Positions 39,994-49,248 of a stretch of 64,000 nt of DNA are shown here, in pieces (positions within the stretch are counted from its first letter, which is position 1; every line of letters begins with the position of its first letter). The notes under the pieces are model-generated. The model did not search any database, was not told the origin of the DNA, and saw only the letters and a list, made by a program, of their open reading frames with translations. Location: NCBI RefSeq assembly GCF_050613145.1, contig NZ_CP192507.1, forward strand, positions 434,001 to 498,000. The letters are read 5' to 3'. The DNA comes from Lysinibacillus_B sp050613145 (GTDB taxonomy: Bacteria; Bacillota; Bacilli; Bacillales_A; Planococcaceae). Both the position numbers and the translations under genes were made by a program.

Positions 39994-41385
39994 TTAATCT
40001 TTTTGTAATGTTGTCATACGGAATGGATCTAGGATCACATCGATTTCTTCTGCTGTGAAGTAACCGTATTTTAAGCATAGCGAGCGTACGGATTCGTTTG
40101 TTTCTAACGCTTCACGTGCAAGCTTCGAAGCGATTTCGTAGCCAACATGTGGTGCAATCGCTGTAATAACACCGATACTGCGCTCCACGTTATTACGTAG
40201 TACTTCTTCGTTCGCACGGATACCTTTTAAGCAGTATTCCGTAAAGGCAGTAAAGCCATTTGTCATAATGCGAACCGATTGTAATAAGTTGAATACAAGA
40301 ACAGGCTCCATTACGTTTAGCTCGAATTGGCCTGCTTCAGACGCCATGGAAATCGTTGTATCGTTCCCAACAACTTGGAAGCCAATTTGGTTGATGACTT
40401 CTAACATAACCGGGTTTACTTTCCCAGGCATAATCGATGAACCTGGTTGGCGTTCCGGTAGTAAAATTTCAGCAAAACCTGTTTTTGGACCAGATGCCAT
40501 AAGACGAAGGTCATTACAGATTTTCGACATATTGAGCATACAGATTTTTAATGCACCTGAAACTTCTGTGTAAATGTCTGTATTTTGTGTGCCATCCACA
40601 TGATCTTCACATTGCTTGAATGGAAGTCCAGTGTTTTCTTGCACGTACTCAACTGCCGATTTAATATAAGCAGCATCAGCATTCAAGCAAGTACCGATTG
40701 CTGTTGCTCCAAGGTTAATTTCATATAAATCTTCTTTTGTTTGCTTAATGCGTTTAATATCACGGCGTAGCACTTTCGCATAAGCAAGGAATTCTTGTCC
40801 GAGTCGGATTGGCACAGCATCTTGTAAATGCGTACGCCCCATTTTAATAATATGGTCAAATTCCTTCGCTTTCGCTTCGAATGCTTCAACCATTGTTTCC
40901 ATTACGTTTAATAGCTCAATTAACACCGTTACCGTTGATACATGAATCGCTGTTGGGAATGCATCATTTGTAGACTGTGCCATGTTTACATGGGAGTTTG
41001 GACTAATGATGGCATAATTGCCTTTTTCGTGACCAAGAATTTCAAGCGCACGATTGGCGATGACTTCATTTGCATTCATATTTAATGAAGTACCCGCTCC
41101 ACCTTGAATTGGGTCAACAATAAATTGATCGTGCCACTGTCCTTCCATAATTTCATCTGCTGCTTGAATGATGGCATTGGCAATCACAGCATCTAAATGG
41201 TTTGTTGCAAGGTTCGCTTGGGCTGCCGATTTTTTCACGATCGCGAATGCACGAATTAGCTCCGGATCCACTACTTGTCCAGTAATCGGGAAGTTCTCCT
41301 TTGCGCGCATTGTTTGAATTCCGTAGTAAACATTTTTTGAAATTTCCATTGTACCTAAAAAGTCTTTTTCGATACGTGGCGTCAT
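39994..41385 (-). CDS. aspA: Aspartate ammonia-lyase
   Basis: This 463-residue protein of the fumarase/aspartase superfamily has the signature GSSIMPGKVNPV with the catalytic Ser loop, plus SNDAFPTAIH, 'GRTHLQDAVPI' and 'LGATAIGTCLNAD'. The KVNPVMLE context and 'TYPE GTSLNMNANEV' segment fit aspartase rather than fumarase. It converts aspartate to fumarate and ammonia. AAGGAG lies upstream of the ATG. It is monocistronic and convergent with liaR. Confidence 0.9.
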   Translation of the reverse strand: MTPRIEKDFLGTMEISKNVYYGIQTMRAKENFPITGQVVDPELIRAFAIVKKSAAQANLATNHLDAVIANAIIQAADEIMEGQWHDQFIVDPIQGGAGTSLNMNANEVIANRALEILGHEKGNYAIISPNSHVNMAQSTNDAFPTAIHVSTVTVLIELLNVMETMVEAFEAKAKEFDHIIKMGRTHLQDAVPIRLGQEFLAYAKVLRRDIKRIKQTKEDLYEINLGATAIGTCLNADAAYIKSAVEYVQENTGLPFKQCEDHVDGTQNTDIYTEVSGALKICMLNMSKICNDLRLMASGPKTGFAEILLPERQPGSSIMPGKVNPVMLEVINQIGFQVVGNDTTISMASEAGQFELNVMEPVLVFNLLQSVRIMTNGFTAFTEYCLKGIRANEEVLRNNVERSIGVITAIAPHVGYEIASKLAREALETNESVRSLCLKYGYFTAEEIDVILDPFRMTTLQKD

Positions 41386-41556
41386 TGTAATTCGCTCCTT
41401 AGAAGATTATATTGCCATTGTATAGGAAGTATTTGAAAAAGTTAAATAGAAAATGTATTCCGACGATTTGCATGCAGAGGGTTTCCTATTATGTTGTGTT
41501 GTCGATATAATACGTGTACATAAGAAAGATGATTTTTATATCGGGAGGAACAAAAA

Positions 41557-41844
41557 ATGATTCGATCAGTCGGTACAGGCGGCACAAATTTAAACGGTCA
41601 AGCGCCGCGAAGAACGCAATCTCAGCCTCGAGCAGAATTTCCGAAGATTGGAACGAAGCCGCTATTAACAGAGGAAGAAGTAAAATCTACACGCAAGCAA
41701 GTAATGGTCGGTGTAAAACCGAATGCCGCGATGCAGTCCATATTAGATGAAGAACATGGTGTGATGCGACTGAATGCAGACGGCGACCGATTAGAAGTAA
41801 GCAAAAAAGCCATTTCGTTAGCGAAAGAAAAATTATTTGTTTGA
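41557..41844 (+). CDS. Small basic hypothetical protein
   Basis: The protein has 95 residues. The N-terminal 35 are disordered and rich in Gly, Gln, Arg and Pro (GTGGTNLNGQAPRRTQSQPR), followed by a helical part (LTEEEVKSTRKQVMVG..AAMQSILDEEHGVM). GGGAGG gives a good ribosome binding site. I do not recognise the family. A 21-nt repeat array of the TTGTCTATTA type starts 16 nt after the stop. Confidence 0.55.
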   Translation: MIRSVGTGGTNLNGQAPRRTQSQPRAEFPKIGTKPLLTEEEVKSTRKQVMVGVKPNAAMQSILDEEHGVMRLNADGDRLEVSKKAISLAKEKLFV

Positions 41845-41859
41845 TGAAGAAGGTTGGGG

Positions 41860-41964
41860 TTGTCTATTATTGGCCCAAAGTTGTCTATTAACTAGAGTGG
41901 ATTGTCTATAATCGTTCAGGAGTTGTCTATTATCAATCCCAAGTTGTCTATTAAATCCCAAAAT
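41860..41964. repeat. TTGTCTATTA array with exact 21-nt period (5 units)
   Basis: The core starts at 41860, 41881, 41902, 41923 and 41944: four steps of exactly 21 nt, with 11-nt variable spacers. It lies between convergent genes just before the shared terminator. A second copy starts at 63965. Confidence 0.93.
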
Positions 41965-41980
41965 ATAAGCGGCACAAAAA

Positions 41981-42009
41981 AACTATGCCAGCAATCAGCT
42001 GGCATAGTT
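41981..42009 (-). terminator. Terminator of the ABC-F gene
   Basis: A 12-bp perfect stem (41981-41992 with 41998-42009) is followed on the minus strand by a T-run. Confidence 0.85.
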
Positions 42010-42018
42010 ACCTCAAAC

Positions 42019-43584
42019 TTATAAATCCGTTTTCCCTGATGTGAACCAGTCTTGGACGTCCCATACTTTTGTCGCTAAGCCTTCGTAGAAATCAGGCTCG
42101 TGGGATACGAGGACAATCGTACCTTTGAATGCCTGCATCGCACGTTTTAGTTCATTTTTGGCATCGATATCTAAGTGGTTTGTCGGTTCGTCAAATACAA
42201 GCCAGTTTGTTTCGTGCATCATCAGCTTACATAAACGAACTTTCGCTTGCTCACCACCAGATAGGGAATTCAGTGGGCGTTGGATATGCTCTGATTTTAA
42301 GCCAGCGCGCGCTAAAGCAGCACGAACTTGCGCTTGTTCCATCGACGGGAACGCATTCCACACATCATCAATTGGCGTAATTTTATCGGCTTTTACTTCC
42401 TGTTCGAAGTAAGACGGATGTAAATAATCCCCGCGTATTACTTTTCCACCAAGTGGGTTGATTTTGCCAAGCATCGTTTTGAGTAATGTCGATTTCCCGA
42501 CACCGTTCATGCCGACTAAGGCAATTTTTTCGCCGCGCTCGATTTCGAATGTCAGCGGTGGCAGTAACGGCTTGTCCTTGTCATAGCCAATTAATAAATC
42601 TTCCGCTTCCACGACATAACGGCTTGAAGCACGAGTTTCTTTAAAGCCGAACTCTGGTTTGACAGCTGTTTCCGGGCGGTCGATACGCTCTAAGCGATCA
42701 AGCTGCTTCGCACGTGATTTCGCACGACCTGTCGTCGAGTAACGTGCCTTATTTTTCGCGATGAAGTCCTCTTGCTTTTTAATAAATTCCTGCTGCTTTT
42801 CATACGCATCAATATGCTGACGTTTATTGATTTCAGCTAGCTCTAAAAACTTCTCGTATGTCGCTGTGTAACGTGTCATTTTCGAGAACTCTAAGTGGAA
42901 AATCACATCGACCACTTCATTCATAAATTCCGTATCATGCGAAATGAGTAGGAAAGCATGTGGGTAATTTTTCAAATAGTTTCTTAACCATGAAACGTGC
43001 TCTTCATCTAAATAGTTCGTCGGCTCGTCTAGTAATAATACTTTTGGCTTTTCAAGTAAAAGCTTTGCAAGCAATACTTTCGTACGTTGTCCACCTGAAA
43101 GGGCTGCTACGTCACGCTCAAGGCCGATTGCATCTAGCCCTAAACCACGCGCTACCTCTTCAATTTTCATATCTAATGAATAGAAATCACCTGCATCTAG
43201 TGCATCTTGAATTTCCGCCATTTTTTCTAAAAGTGTTTCATAATCTGCATCTGGGTCCGCCATTTGCATCGAAATTTCATTTAGTTCTTCTTCCTTTTTA
43301 TAAAGCGGCAAGAACGCATCACGTAACACATCGCGCATTGTGCGACCTGCTGTTAATACCGTGTGCTGATCCAGGTAGCCGTAATGTGTACCAGGTAGCC
43401 ATTCCACTTTTCCTGTATCGTGAATTTGTTGCCCTGTAATGATACCCATTAATGTCGATTTCCCGACACCGTTTGCGCCAACTAAACCGATGTGGTCGCC
43501 TTCTACAAGACGGAATGAAACATCTTTAAAAAGTGTACGGTCGCCAAATGAATGTCCTAAATTTTCAACTGTTAAAATTGCCAT
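42019..43584 (-). CDS. ABC-F family ATPase
   Basis: This 521-residue protein has two ABC ATPase domains and no membrane segments. Each has a Walker A (GANGVGKST, GMNGVGKST), a signature (LSGGQRTKV, LSGGEQAKV) and Walker B (LLLDEPTNYL, VFDEPTNHL). A charged linker with 'FIKKQEDFIAKNKARYSTTGRAKSRAKQ' between them is the P-site tRNA interaction motif region of ABC-F proteins. Such proteins bind ribosomes and relieve stalling or antibiotic action. It is closest in outline to the YkpA/YbiT group, a housekeeping type rather than a clear resistance determinant. Confidence 0.9.
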   Translation of the reverse strand: MAILTVENLGHSFGDRTLFKDVSFRLVEGDHIGLVGANGVGKSTLMGIITGQQIHDTGKVEWLPGTHYGYLDQHTVLTAGRTMRDVLRDAFLPLYKKEEELNEISMQMADPDADYETLLEKMAEIQDALDAGDFYSLDMKIEEVARGLGLDAIGLERDVAALSGGQRTKVLLAKLLLEKPKVLLLDEPTNYLDEEHVSWLRNYLKNYPHAFLLISHDTEFMNEVVDVIFHLEFSKMTRYTATYEKFLELAEINKRQHIDAYEKQQEFIKKQEDFIAKNKARYSTTGRAKSRAKQLDRLERIDRPETAVKPEFGFKETRASSRYVVEAEDLLIGYDKDKPLLPPLTFEIERGEKIALVGMNGVGKSTLLKTMLGKINPLGGKVIRGDYLHPSYFEQEVKADKITPIDDVWNAFPSMEQAQVRAALARAGLKSEHIQRPLNSLSGGEQAKVRLCKLMMHETNWLVFDEPTNHLDIDAKNELKRAMQAFKGTIVLVSHEPDFYEGLATKVWDVQDWFTSGKTDL

Positions 43585-43625
43585 ACCTATCCTCCAACTA
43601 TTGCTTCGTTATTTTCATATAAAAA

Positions 43626-43648
43626 CTCGCGGTGGAAAATACCGCGAG
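43626..43648 (-). terminator. Terminator of the SE1832-family gene
   Basis: CTCGCGGT (43626-43633) pairs with ACCGCGAG (43641-43648), and Ts follow on the minus strand. Confidence 0.7.
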
Positions 43649-43652
43649 CAGA

Positions 43653-43838
43653 TTAGAAAGCAGCCAGCTGTTTGTTTAATTCTGCTAGTCGTGCTTCCAT
43701 TTTCTCAAGGCGCTCTAAAGCTTGTTTCACTGAACCTTCGTGCCCTAATGATTCAAGCTTTTCCATATCGCCTTGTAGGTTGATATAGTCCATTTTTAAC
43801 TCTGTAATTTCCTGTTGAACTTGTGCTTTCGTAAGCAT
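43653..43838 (-). CDS. SE1832-family small coiled-coil protein
   Basis: This 61-residue protein is almost entirely a coiled coil: 'ITELKMDYINLQGDMEKLESLGHEGSVKQALERLEKMEARLAELNKQL'. The pattern matches the small Bacillales/Staphylococcus SE1832 family of unknown function. It lies upstream of the ABC-F gene on the same strand, but with its own terminator. It is short, but the sequence is clearly protein-like. Confidence 0.7.
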   Translation of the reverse strand: MLTKAQVQQEITELKMDYINLQGDMEKLESLGHEGSVKQALERLEKMEARLAELNKQLAAF

Positions 43839-43968
43839 AAAAAATACGCCCCTTTACAAACAATCGCTACGCCTTATTGTAGCACATGAAAGGGAAGTTT
43901 GAGAATGAGGGAGATTCAGGCAAGTACATCTAAAAATACATTCGATATTAAGCAAGTAAAAAACACGC

Positions 43969-45000
43969 TTACAACTGTGCTAAATGGCGCCCGTATGCAA
44001 AGTCTAGTAATAGCGCTTGCAAAATTTCATTGTTTCCTAATATATCTAATGAGCGCTGCTTGCGAATGGCGCGGTCTCGGCGATGCTCATGAAGAAGTAG
44101 CTCCATCACGGCATTTTGAATGGACGATTGTTTAATTTTACGCCCTAAACCTAAATGGATAAAACCGTTCAATTCGCGTGCAAAGGAATGTCCAATTTCA
44201 CGTTCTTGCTGCGCCAGCGTAATACATGGAATGCTGACGGCGGCCACTTTATACGGTGTATAGTTATTGTTACATACGACAATATCGGCACTATGAAGTA
44301 GCTCGTATAAAGCATCACTCTTTTGCACAATTTTCCCGTTGCGGCGGCTCAGCAGCATCATTTGTAAATCACTGACGGAATGCTTATATTCATCATCGAT
44401 TGCCACCGAAATTTTAAGTGGAATATGCAGCTGGGTTAAATGGCGCAATGTACGGTATGTGAGATTGTTTTCATCCCCGTCCTCAAAGGCAATAACAATA
44501 TGGGGGGGATCATTTTCAATCATCGTATTGCGCTCGGCTGCAATTTCTTGCAATTGTTCCTCTACTGCAAATGCATAGCTACCTGCTAATGTATTAGGTG
44601 GTAATAGTTCACCTGAGCCTAGCTCCTCAAATAGCGCCAATACATTGCAGTCCACTAATACATTGCCACTCCCGAAATCATCGAAGTGAACCATTGTTTT
44701 ACACAACGGTCGTAGCAATTCGATTTGTTCAATTAATGAATCTCTACCATCTTGGATGATTAAATCTAACTCTAAATTACGGAGTGCCTTGACAAGCTCC
44801 TCGTACTTTTCAAATAAAACAGGTGTAATACCTGAATCTTCAAATTGTTTTAATATAATCGGATTGTTTGTTTTAATAAACATAAATACTGATTCTTCAT
44901 CTAATAACTTACTTAAAATCATTGCTCGTTTAAATGGATATAAGCCTTTAAAAGGGCATTGTTCTACGATAAAAGCAATTTTTCTTTTTTGATTTGGCAT
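43969..45000 (-). CDS. SpsG/PseG-like nucleotide-sugar protein
   Basis: This 343-residue protein has a GT-B fold outline. The N-terminal half contains 'VHFDDFGSGNVLVDCNV', like the segment in PseG/SpsG UDP-sugar hydrolases (pseudaminic acid and spore-coat polysaccharide synthesis). The second half has HIVIAFEDGDENNLT, DIVVCNNNYTPYKVAAVSIPCITLAQQEREI. It stands alone without other sps or pse genes. A role in making a surface or spore-coat sugar is inferred from similarity only. GAAAGGATG lies upstream of the ATG. Confidence 0.6.
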   Translation of the reverse strand: MPNQKRKIAFIVEQCPFKGLYPFKRAMILSKLLDEESVFMFIKTNNPIILKQFEDSGITPVLFEKYEELVKALRNLELDLIIQDGRDSLIEQIELLRPLCKTMVHFDDFGSGNVLVDCNVLALFEELGSGELLPPNTLAGSYAFAVEEQLQEIAAERNTMIENDPPHIVIAFEDGDENNLTYRTLRHLTQLHIPLKISVAIDDEYKHSVSDLQMMLLSRRNGKIVQKSDALYELLHSADIVVCNNNYTPYKVAAVSIPCITLAQQEREIGHSFARELNGFIHLGLGRKIKQSSIQNAVMELLLHEHRRDRAIRKQRSLDILGNNEILQALLLDFAYGRHLAQL

Positions 45001-45165
45001 GTTTCATCGCATCCTTTCTCTTGCATGTTCTTTTTAAAATATGGTGAAAAATTGGTAAGTATGTGTGAAAATGAAACAAAAAGCATATCAAACTATGAGT
45101 AAAGGTGTTTTTCTAAAGCCATTTCCATTTTTAGAAGAGTTTTAAATAGAAAGGTGGTTTTTTAT

Positions 45166-45972
45166 ATGGGCATGCGTTCAGCAATTGTCGTTGGTGCAAC
45201 GGGACTAGTCGGATCAAAGCTTGTGCAGCTGCTTTGTGAAAGTAAGGAATATATTTCGGTCACAGTGCTTACAAGAAGACAACTGAACTATACACATAAA
45301 AAATTAGTAGAACGAATGGTGAATTTTGATGAGTTAGTTGAATCTGATTTGGAGTTTGCTGATGACGTATTTTGCTGTCTCGGGACAACGATTAAAAAAG
45401 CAGGGACGAGAGAACAATTTGAAAAGGTGGATATTGAGTATCCGCTACATATTGCAGCGATGGCGAAAAAGCGTGGTATCCAGCATTTCATCGTCATTTC
45501 AGCCATGGGGGCCAATGAAAAATCGATGGCGTATTACAACCGGGTAAAAGGGAAGCTCGAAAAAGAGTTGATTGACATGGATTTGCCACAGCTCTCCATC
45601 GTGCGCCCATCGCTGCTTGTCGGCAATCGCCAAGAATTTCGACTAGGGGAAAAAGTAGGGGAAGTCGCACTTCGAACGCTCAATCCACTCCTCATTGGCC
45701 CGCTGAAAAAAGCGCGTTCCATTGAAGCGAGTCAAGTCGCTCTTGCCATGAAAGTCATTGCACTACACGGCCAAAAACAGAAAGTCTCGATTTATTCATC
45801 CGATGAGCTTATGGCGATGCATATGCCAGCTACAGAGGCGAAAGAGGACATGTCCCGAGAAAGTATATTTAATTGGGACAAACGAAAAAATGACGAGGTC
45901 CCTCTAGATGAAGAAGTCGTATTTGACCGTGATAAATTAAAGGAATTAGAAGTAAAAAAAGAACAAAAATAA
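45166..45972 (+). CDS. NAD(P)H-binding atypical short-chain dehydrogenase
   Basis: This 268-residue protein begins with a Rossmann dinucleotide motif VGATGLVGSKL. 'DDVFCCLGTTIKKAGTREQFEKVDIEYP' and 'RPSLLVGNRQEFRLGE' are typical of HTATIP2/YwnB-type oxidoreductases. The classical SDR Tyr-x-x-x-Lys is replaced by YYNRVKGK. It may act on a small oxidised metabolite or as a redox sensor. The start ATG 45166 has AAAGGTGG upstream. The antiporter gene follows on the same strand. Confidence 0.8.
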   Translation: MGMRSAIVVGATGLVGSKLVQLLCESKEYISVTVLTRRQLNYTHKKLVERMVNFDELVESDLEFADDVFCCLGTTIKKAGTREQFEKVDIEYPLHIAAMAKKRGIQHFIVISAMGANEKSMAYYNRVKGKLEKELIDMDLPQLSIVRPSLLVGNRQEFRLGEKVGEVALRTLNPLLIGPLKKARSIEASQVALAMKVIALHGQKQKVSIYSSDELMAMHMPATEAKEDMSRESIFNWDKRKNDEVPLDEEVVFDRDKLKELEVKKEQK

Positions 45973-46015
45973 TCTACAGATAGTAAAAGACCGTCTAGAA
46001 AACGGAGGAATGGCT

Positions 46016-47806
46016 ATGCCTCATTTTATTTTATTTGAACTCACCTGTATTATTTTTCTCGGTATGTTAGCACAATGGGTTGCATGGCGTTTCCGCATAC
46101 CTGCCATTGTTGCGATGTCACTGATGGGCTTAATCATTGGCCCGTTTACGGGGTTATTTAATCCGTCTGAAACATTCGGCGATGTGTTTAATCCATTTAT
46201 CTCCCTTGCTGTGGCGATTATTTTATTTGAAGGTAGCTTGAGTCTCGATTTCCGAGAAATAAGAGGGTTTCGCAAGGCAATTTTACGTGTTTCCACAGTC
46301 GGTGCGTTGATCGCGTGGATTGCGGGCTCTCTTGCGGCTCACTATGTAGCCGGGCTTTCATGGGCCGTGGCATTTGTCATCGGGGGTTTATTTATCGTAA
46401 CAGGCCCGACTGTCATTCTGCCTCTTTTACGGCAAGCAAAATTAAAAGAACGACCGGCCGCCATTTTAAAGTGGGAAGGGATTGTCGTCGATCCGTTTGG
46501 GGCATTACTTGCGTTATTTGCCTTTCAAGTTGTACTTACGACGAATCATTTAGAAGGTGGTACAACGATTCTGGCGTTTTTCTTATCCTCTGTTGCCGCC
46601 GCTGTTATTGGGGCAGCGTTTGGCTTCATACTTGGTATCTTATTAGAGCGGGGCTTCATTCCAGAATACTTAAAATCGCCAATTGTGCTTGCATCTGTCC
46701 TCATGTCCTTCGCGCTTTCCGATTTAATCATGCACGAAACGGGTTTATTAGCCGTTACAGCGATGGGACTGGTGATGGCGAATATGCACTTAACGAGTCA
46801 TCATGATTTATTGCATTTTAAAGAAAATATTTCGGTGCTATTGATTTCGAGCGTGTTTATTATGTTAACAGCGTCACTGACAATGGATACGTTATTGGCC
46901 ATTTTAAATTGGCGTATGTTGTTATTTGTGTTAGCGATGATGTTTATCGTGAGACCGTTATCGATGTGGATTGCGACGATCAACGTAGGGCTCACAAAAG
47001 AAGAAAGGACACTGATCGGGTGGATTGCACCACGCGGGATTGTAGCGTTAACCGTGTCCGGTTACTTTGCAAATGCTTTACAAAATGCCGGATTTCAAAG
47101 TGCCCAACTGTTAACAGCCTTAACGCTCGCACTTGTTTTTGCTACCGTATTAGCGCACGGTTTTTCGATTACGTGGCTCGCCCGTAAATTACATTTACAA
47201 GCAACGACCGAATCAGGGGTTGTCATTGTTGGAGGGAGCCCATTTACAGCACTACTAGGGGAGGCACTCGCTTCCTTTAATAAGCCAGTGTTAGTTATGG
47301 ATCGATCGTGGCAAAATTTATATGAAGCCCGTCAAGCAGGACTTACTACTGAAGTAGGCGATGTGTTAAGTGAACAGACAGAGTTTTACGTAGATTTGGG
47401 ACCGTATGACCGACTCATTGCAGCTACAGAAGAAGATGCTTACAATGCACTCATTTGCATCAACTTTGTACCTGAATGGGGACGAGAAGCATTGTATCAG
47501 ACCGCCATTCACTCAGGTGACCCGACCAATTATTCGAAATCGCTCGGCGGGAAAACACTGCTCACAGAAGGATTAGACATCCACAAATTGAATGATTTAG
47601 TGCGGGGCGGCTATGTGATTCGTAAAACAACGATTTCAGAGCAATACACATACAAAATGTATCGCGAAGATAATGAACATCAAGTCATTCCGCTCTTTAC
47701 GATCGGACCAGGAAAAGACTTACATTTCTTCGTCAATGGCAAAGTACGTACCGTCATTGAACCAGGCATGGTCGTCGTCAGTCTGTCACCACCAAATACG
47801 CCGTAA
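46016..47806 (+). CDS. CPA1-type cation/proton antiporter with a C-terminal RCK-like domain
   Basis: The protein has 596 residues. About 12 membrane helices span residues 1-390, with 'GLFIVTGPTVILPLLRQAKLKERPAAILKWEGIVVDPFGALLALFAF' corresponding to the ion-binding TGPT...VDP core of NhaP/CPA1 exchangers. The remaining ~200 residues resemble a TrkA-N/RCK-like regulatory domain ('GVVIVGGSPFTALLGEAL', 'LYEARQAGLTTEVGDVLS'). It probably exchanges Na+ or K+ for H+. ATG 46016 is 7 nt after CGGAGG; the ATG at 46010 would be too close. Confidence 0.88.
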   Translation: MPHFILFELTCIIFLGMLAQWVAWRFRIPAIVAMSLMGLIIGPFTGLFNPSETFGDVFNPFISLAVAIILFEGSLSLDFREIRGFRKAILRVSTVGALIAWIAGSLAAHYVAGLSWAVAFVIGGLFIVTGPTVILPLLRQAKLKERPAAILKWEGIVVDPFGALLALFAFQVVLTTNHLEGGTTILAFFLSSVAAAVIGAAFGFILGILLERGFIPEYLKSPIVLASVLMSFALSDLIMHETGLLAVTAMGLVMANMHLTSHHDLLHFKENISVLLISSVFIMLTASLTMDTLLAILNWRMLLFVLAMMFIVRPLSMWIATINVGLTKEERTLIGWIAPRGIVALTVSGYFANALQNAGFQSAQLLTALTLALVFATVLAHGFSITWLARKLHLQATTESGVVIVGGSPFTALLGEALASFNKPVLVMDRSWQNLYEARQAGLTTEVGDVLSEQTEFYVDLGPYDRLIAATEEDAYNALICINFVPEWGREALYQTAIHSGDPTNYSKSLGGKTLLTEGLDIHKLNDLVRGGYVIRKTTISEQYTYKMYREDNEHQVIPLFTIGPGKDLHFFVNGKVRTVIEPGMVVVSLSPPNTP

Positions 47807-47858
47807 CACTGAAATTGTATGAATTGAATGGATATAGCTAATTAACCACAGTATAAAA

Positions 47859-47897
47859 ATCCCGCTAACAGCTGACTAAATAGCTGTTAGCGGGATT
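47859..47897. terminator. Bidirectional terminator between the antiporter and Nramp genes
   Basis: A 16-bp perfect stem (47859-47874 with 47882-47897). A-rich and T-rich flanks on both sides serve the convergent genes. Confidence 0.85.
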
Positions 47898-47949
47898 CTA
47901 GTTTTGCATTTGCGGAACATGTGGCCCGCGTAAATGCTTACATGTACAA

Positions 47950-49206
47950 TTAACCAAAAATCGAACTGAATACATCCATTAAGCTATACAGCCCTAGGAA
48001 TGTACAGATTATTGTGACAATTACACCTAAAATATTAGCAAGTGGACCATTTTTATGTTCACCAAGGAACTTTTTGTTATTCATAATGAGTAATAACATA
48101 ATCGTAATAACAGGTAATAAGATACCATTCAATGCTTGGGCAAATAATAGAACAGACATAGGATTTATCTTTAACGCAGAGAATAAAATCCCGATGACAA
48201 TAATGATTGTAAATACGATTTTGAAGCGCTTGTCCTTCATGCCGTCTTTCCAACCTAGTACATTACTTACCGTAACCGCAGCACCTAATGGGGAAGCAAG
48301 AGCGGAAGAAAAACCAGCCGCAAATAAACCAATACTAATAAATACTTTTGCCCAATCACCTAAAAGGGGCTCTAATTGTAATGACATTTCTGCTGCACTT
48401 GATACTTCTACACCATGAATTAACGTACCAGCTGTAATTAAAATCGCCGCTGTAATTAAGCCACCAATCCCAATCGAAATAATAATATCCCATCTCGATT
48501 CCTTTAAATGCTCTGGCTTATTCCATCTTTCTTGAACGGAAGAAGAATGTAAAAACAAGTTATAAGGAACGATAGTTGTCCCGATTAACGCAATCACTGT
48601 AAGGATAGAGCCAGATGGTACACTTGGGATAAATGCACCGCTAAATACTGCACCTAAGTCTGGTTTCGCAACAATCGCTGTTGTAAAGAAGGTAGCACTC
48701 ATGACGATAACTAAACCGATCATGACTTTTTCGATTAATTTATAGCTACCAGATAAACCTAATAGTAAAATAACAACCCCAAACATCGGACCTAACACAT
48801 TCGTTGGAATGTTTGTTAATGTATGAATCCCTAACGAGGTCCCAATTAAGTCACCGGCAATATAGGCAGCACAACCTACCGAAATCGCCATTAATACAAG
48901 CCAGACGGAACCGAATCGTAAGATTTTGTTATCAAATTGCTCTCGTACAGCATCACCTAATGTTTTGCGTGAAATAATCCCAAGACGTGCTGACATTTCT
49001 TGTAAGACAATCGTTGCAATAATCGAAAATACCACTGTCCATAAAATCGCATAACCGTAAGATGCACCAGCTTTAGTCGCTGTTGTCACCGTTCCGGGTC
49101 CAATAAAGGAAGCGGTAATAATCGCTCCCGGACCAATTACTTTCAATTTATCAGCAAGACTTTTCTTCTTTGTTTGTTCTTTTGTCTGTTCCATGTTCAC
49201 AGTCAT
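47950..49206 (-). CDS. Nramp family Mn/Fe transporter
   Basis: This 418-residue protein has about 11 helices. GPGAIITASFIGPGTVTTATKAGA is an Nramp first-helix pattern, where the canonical metal-site DPGN appears as GPGT, so the metal-binding Asp-Pro-Gly-Asn is altered. The conserved loop 'TIVPYNLFLHSSSVQERW' has the usual Nramp His. ATG 49206 with AAGGGGG is preferred. It is the last gene of the LysR-ureohydrolase-glutaminase-YheO operon. Because the DPGN motif is absent, the transported ion may not be Mn; divergent Nramp relatives carry Mg or other substrates. Confidence 0.8.
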   Translation of the reverse strand: MTVNMEQTKEQTKKKSLADKLKVIGPGAIITASFIGPGTVTTATKAGASYGYAILWTVVFSIIATIVLQEMSARLGIISRKTLGDAVREQFDNKILRFGSVWLVLMAISVGCAAYIAGDLIGTSLGIHTLTNIPTNVLGPMFGVVILLLGLSGSYKLIEKVMIGLVIVMSATFFTTAIVAKPDLGAVFSGAFIPSVPSGSILTVIALIGTTIVPYNLFLHSSSVQERWNKPEHLKESRWDIIISIGIGGLITAAILITAGTLIHGVEVSSAAEMSLQLEPLLGDWAKVFISIGLFAAGFSSALASPLGAAVTVSNVLGWKDGMKDKRFKIVFTIIIVIGILFSALKINPMSVLLFAQALNGILLPVITIMLLLIMNNKKFLGEHKNGPLANILGVIVTIICTFLGLYSLMDVFSSIFG

Positions 49207-49248
49207 AAATAGCCCCCTTGTCTCTTTTAAAAACATCCCCTAAATTGA

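Noticed and set aside
43839..43968. A small plus-strand frame near 43899
   Set aside because: It has no ribosome binding site and runs into the antisense of the SpsG-like gene.
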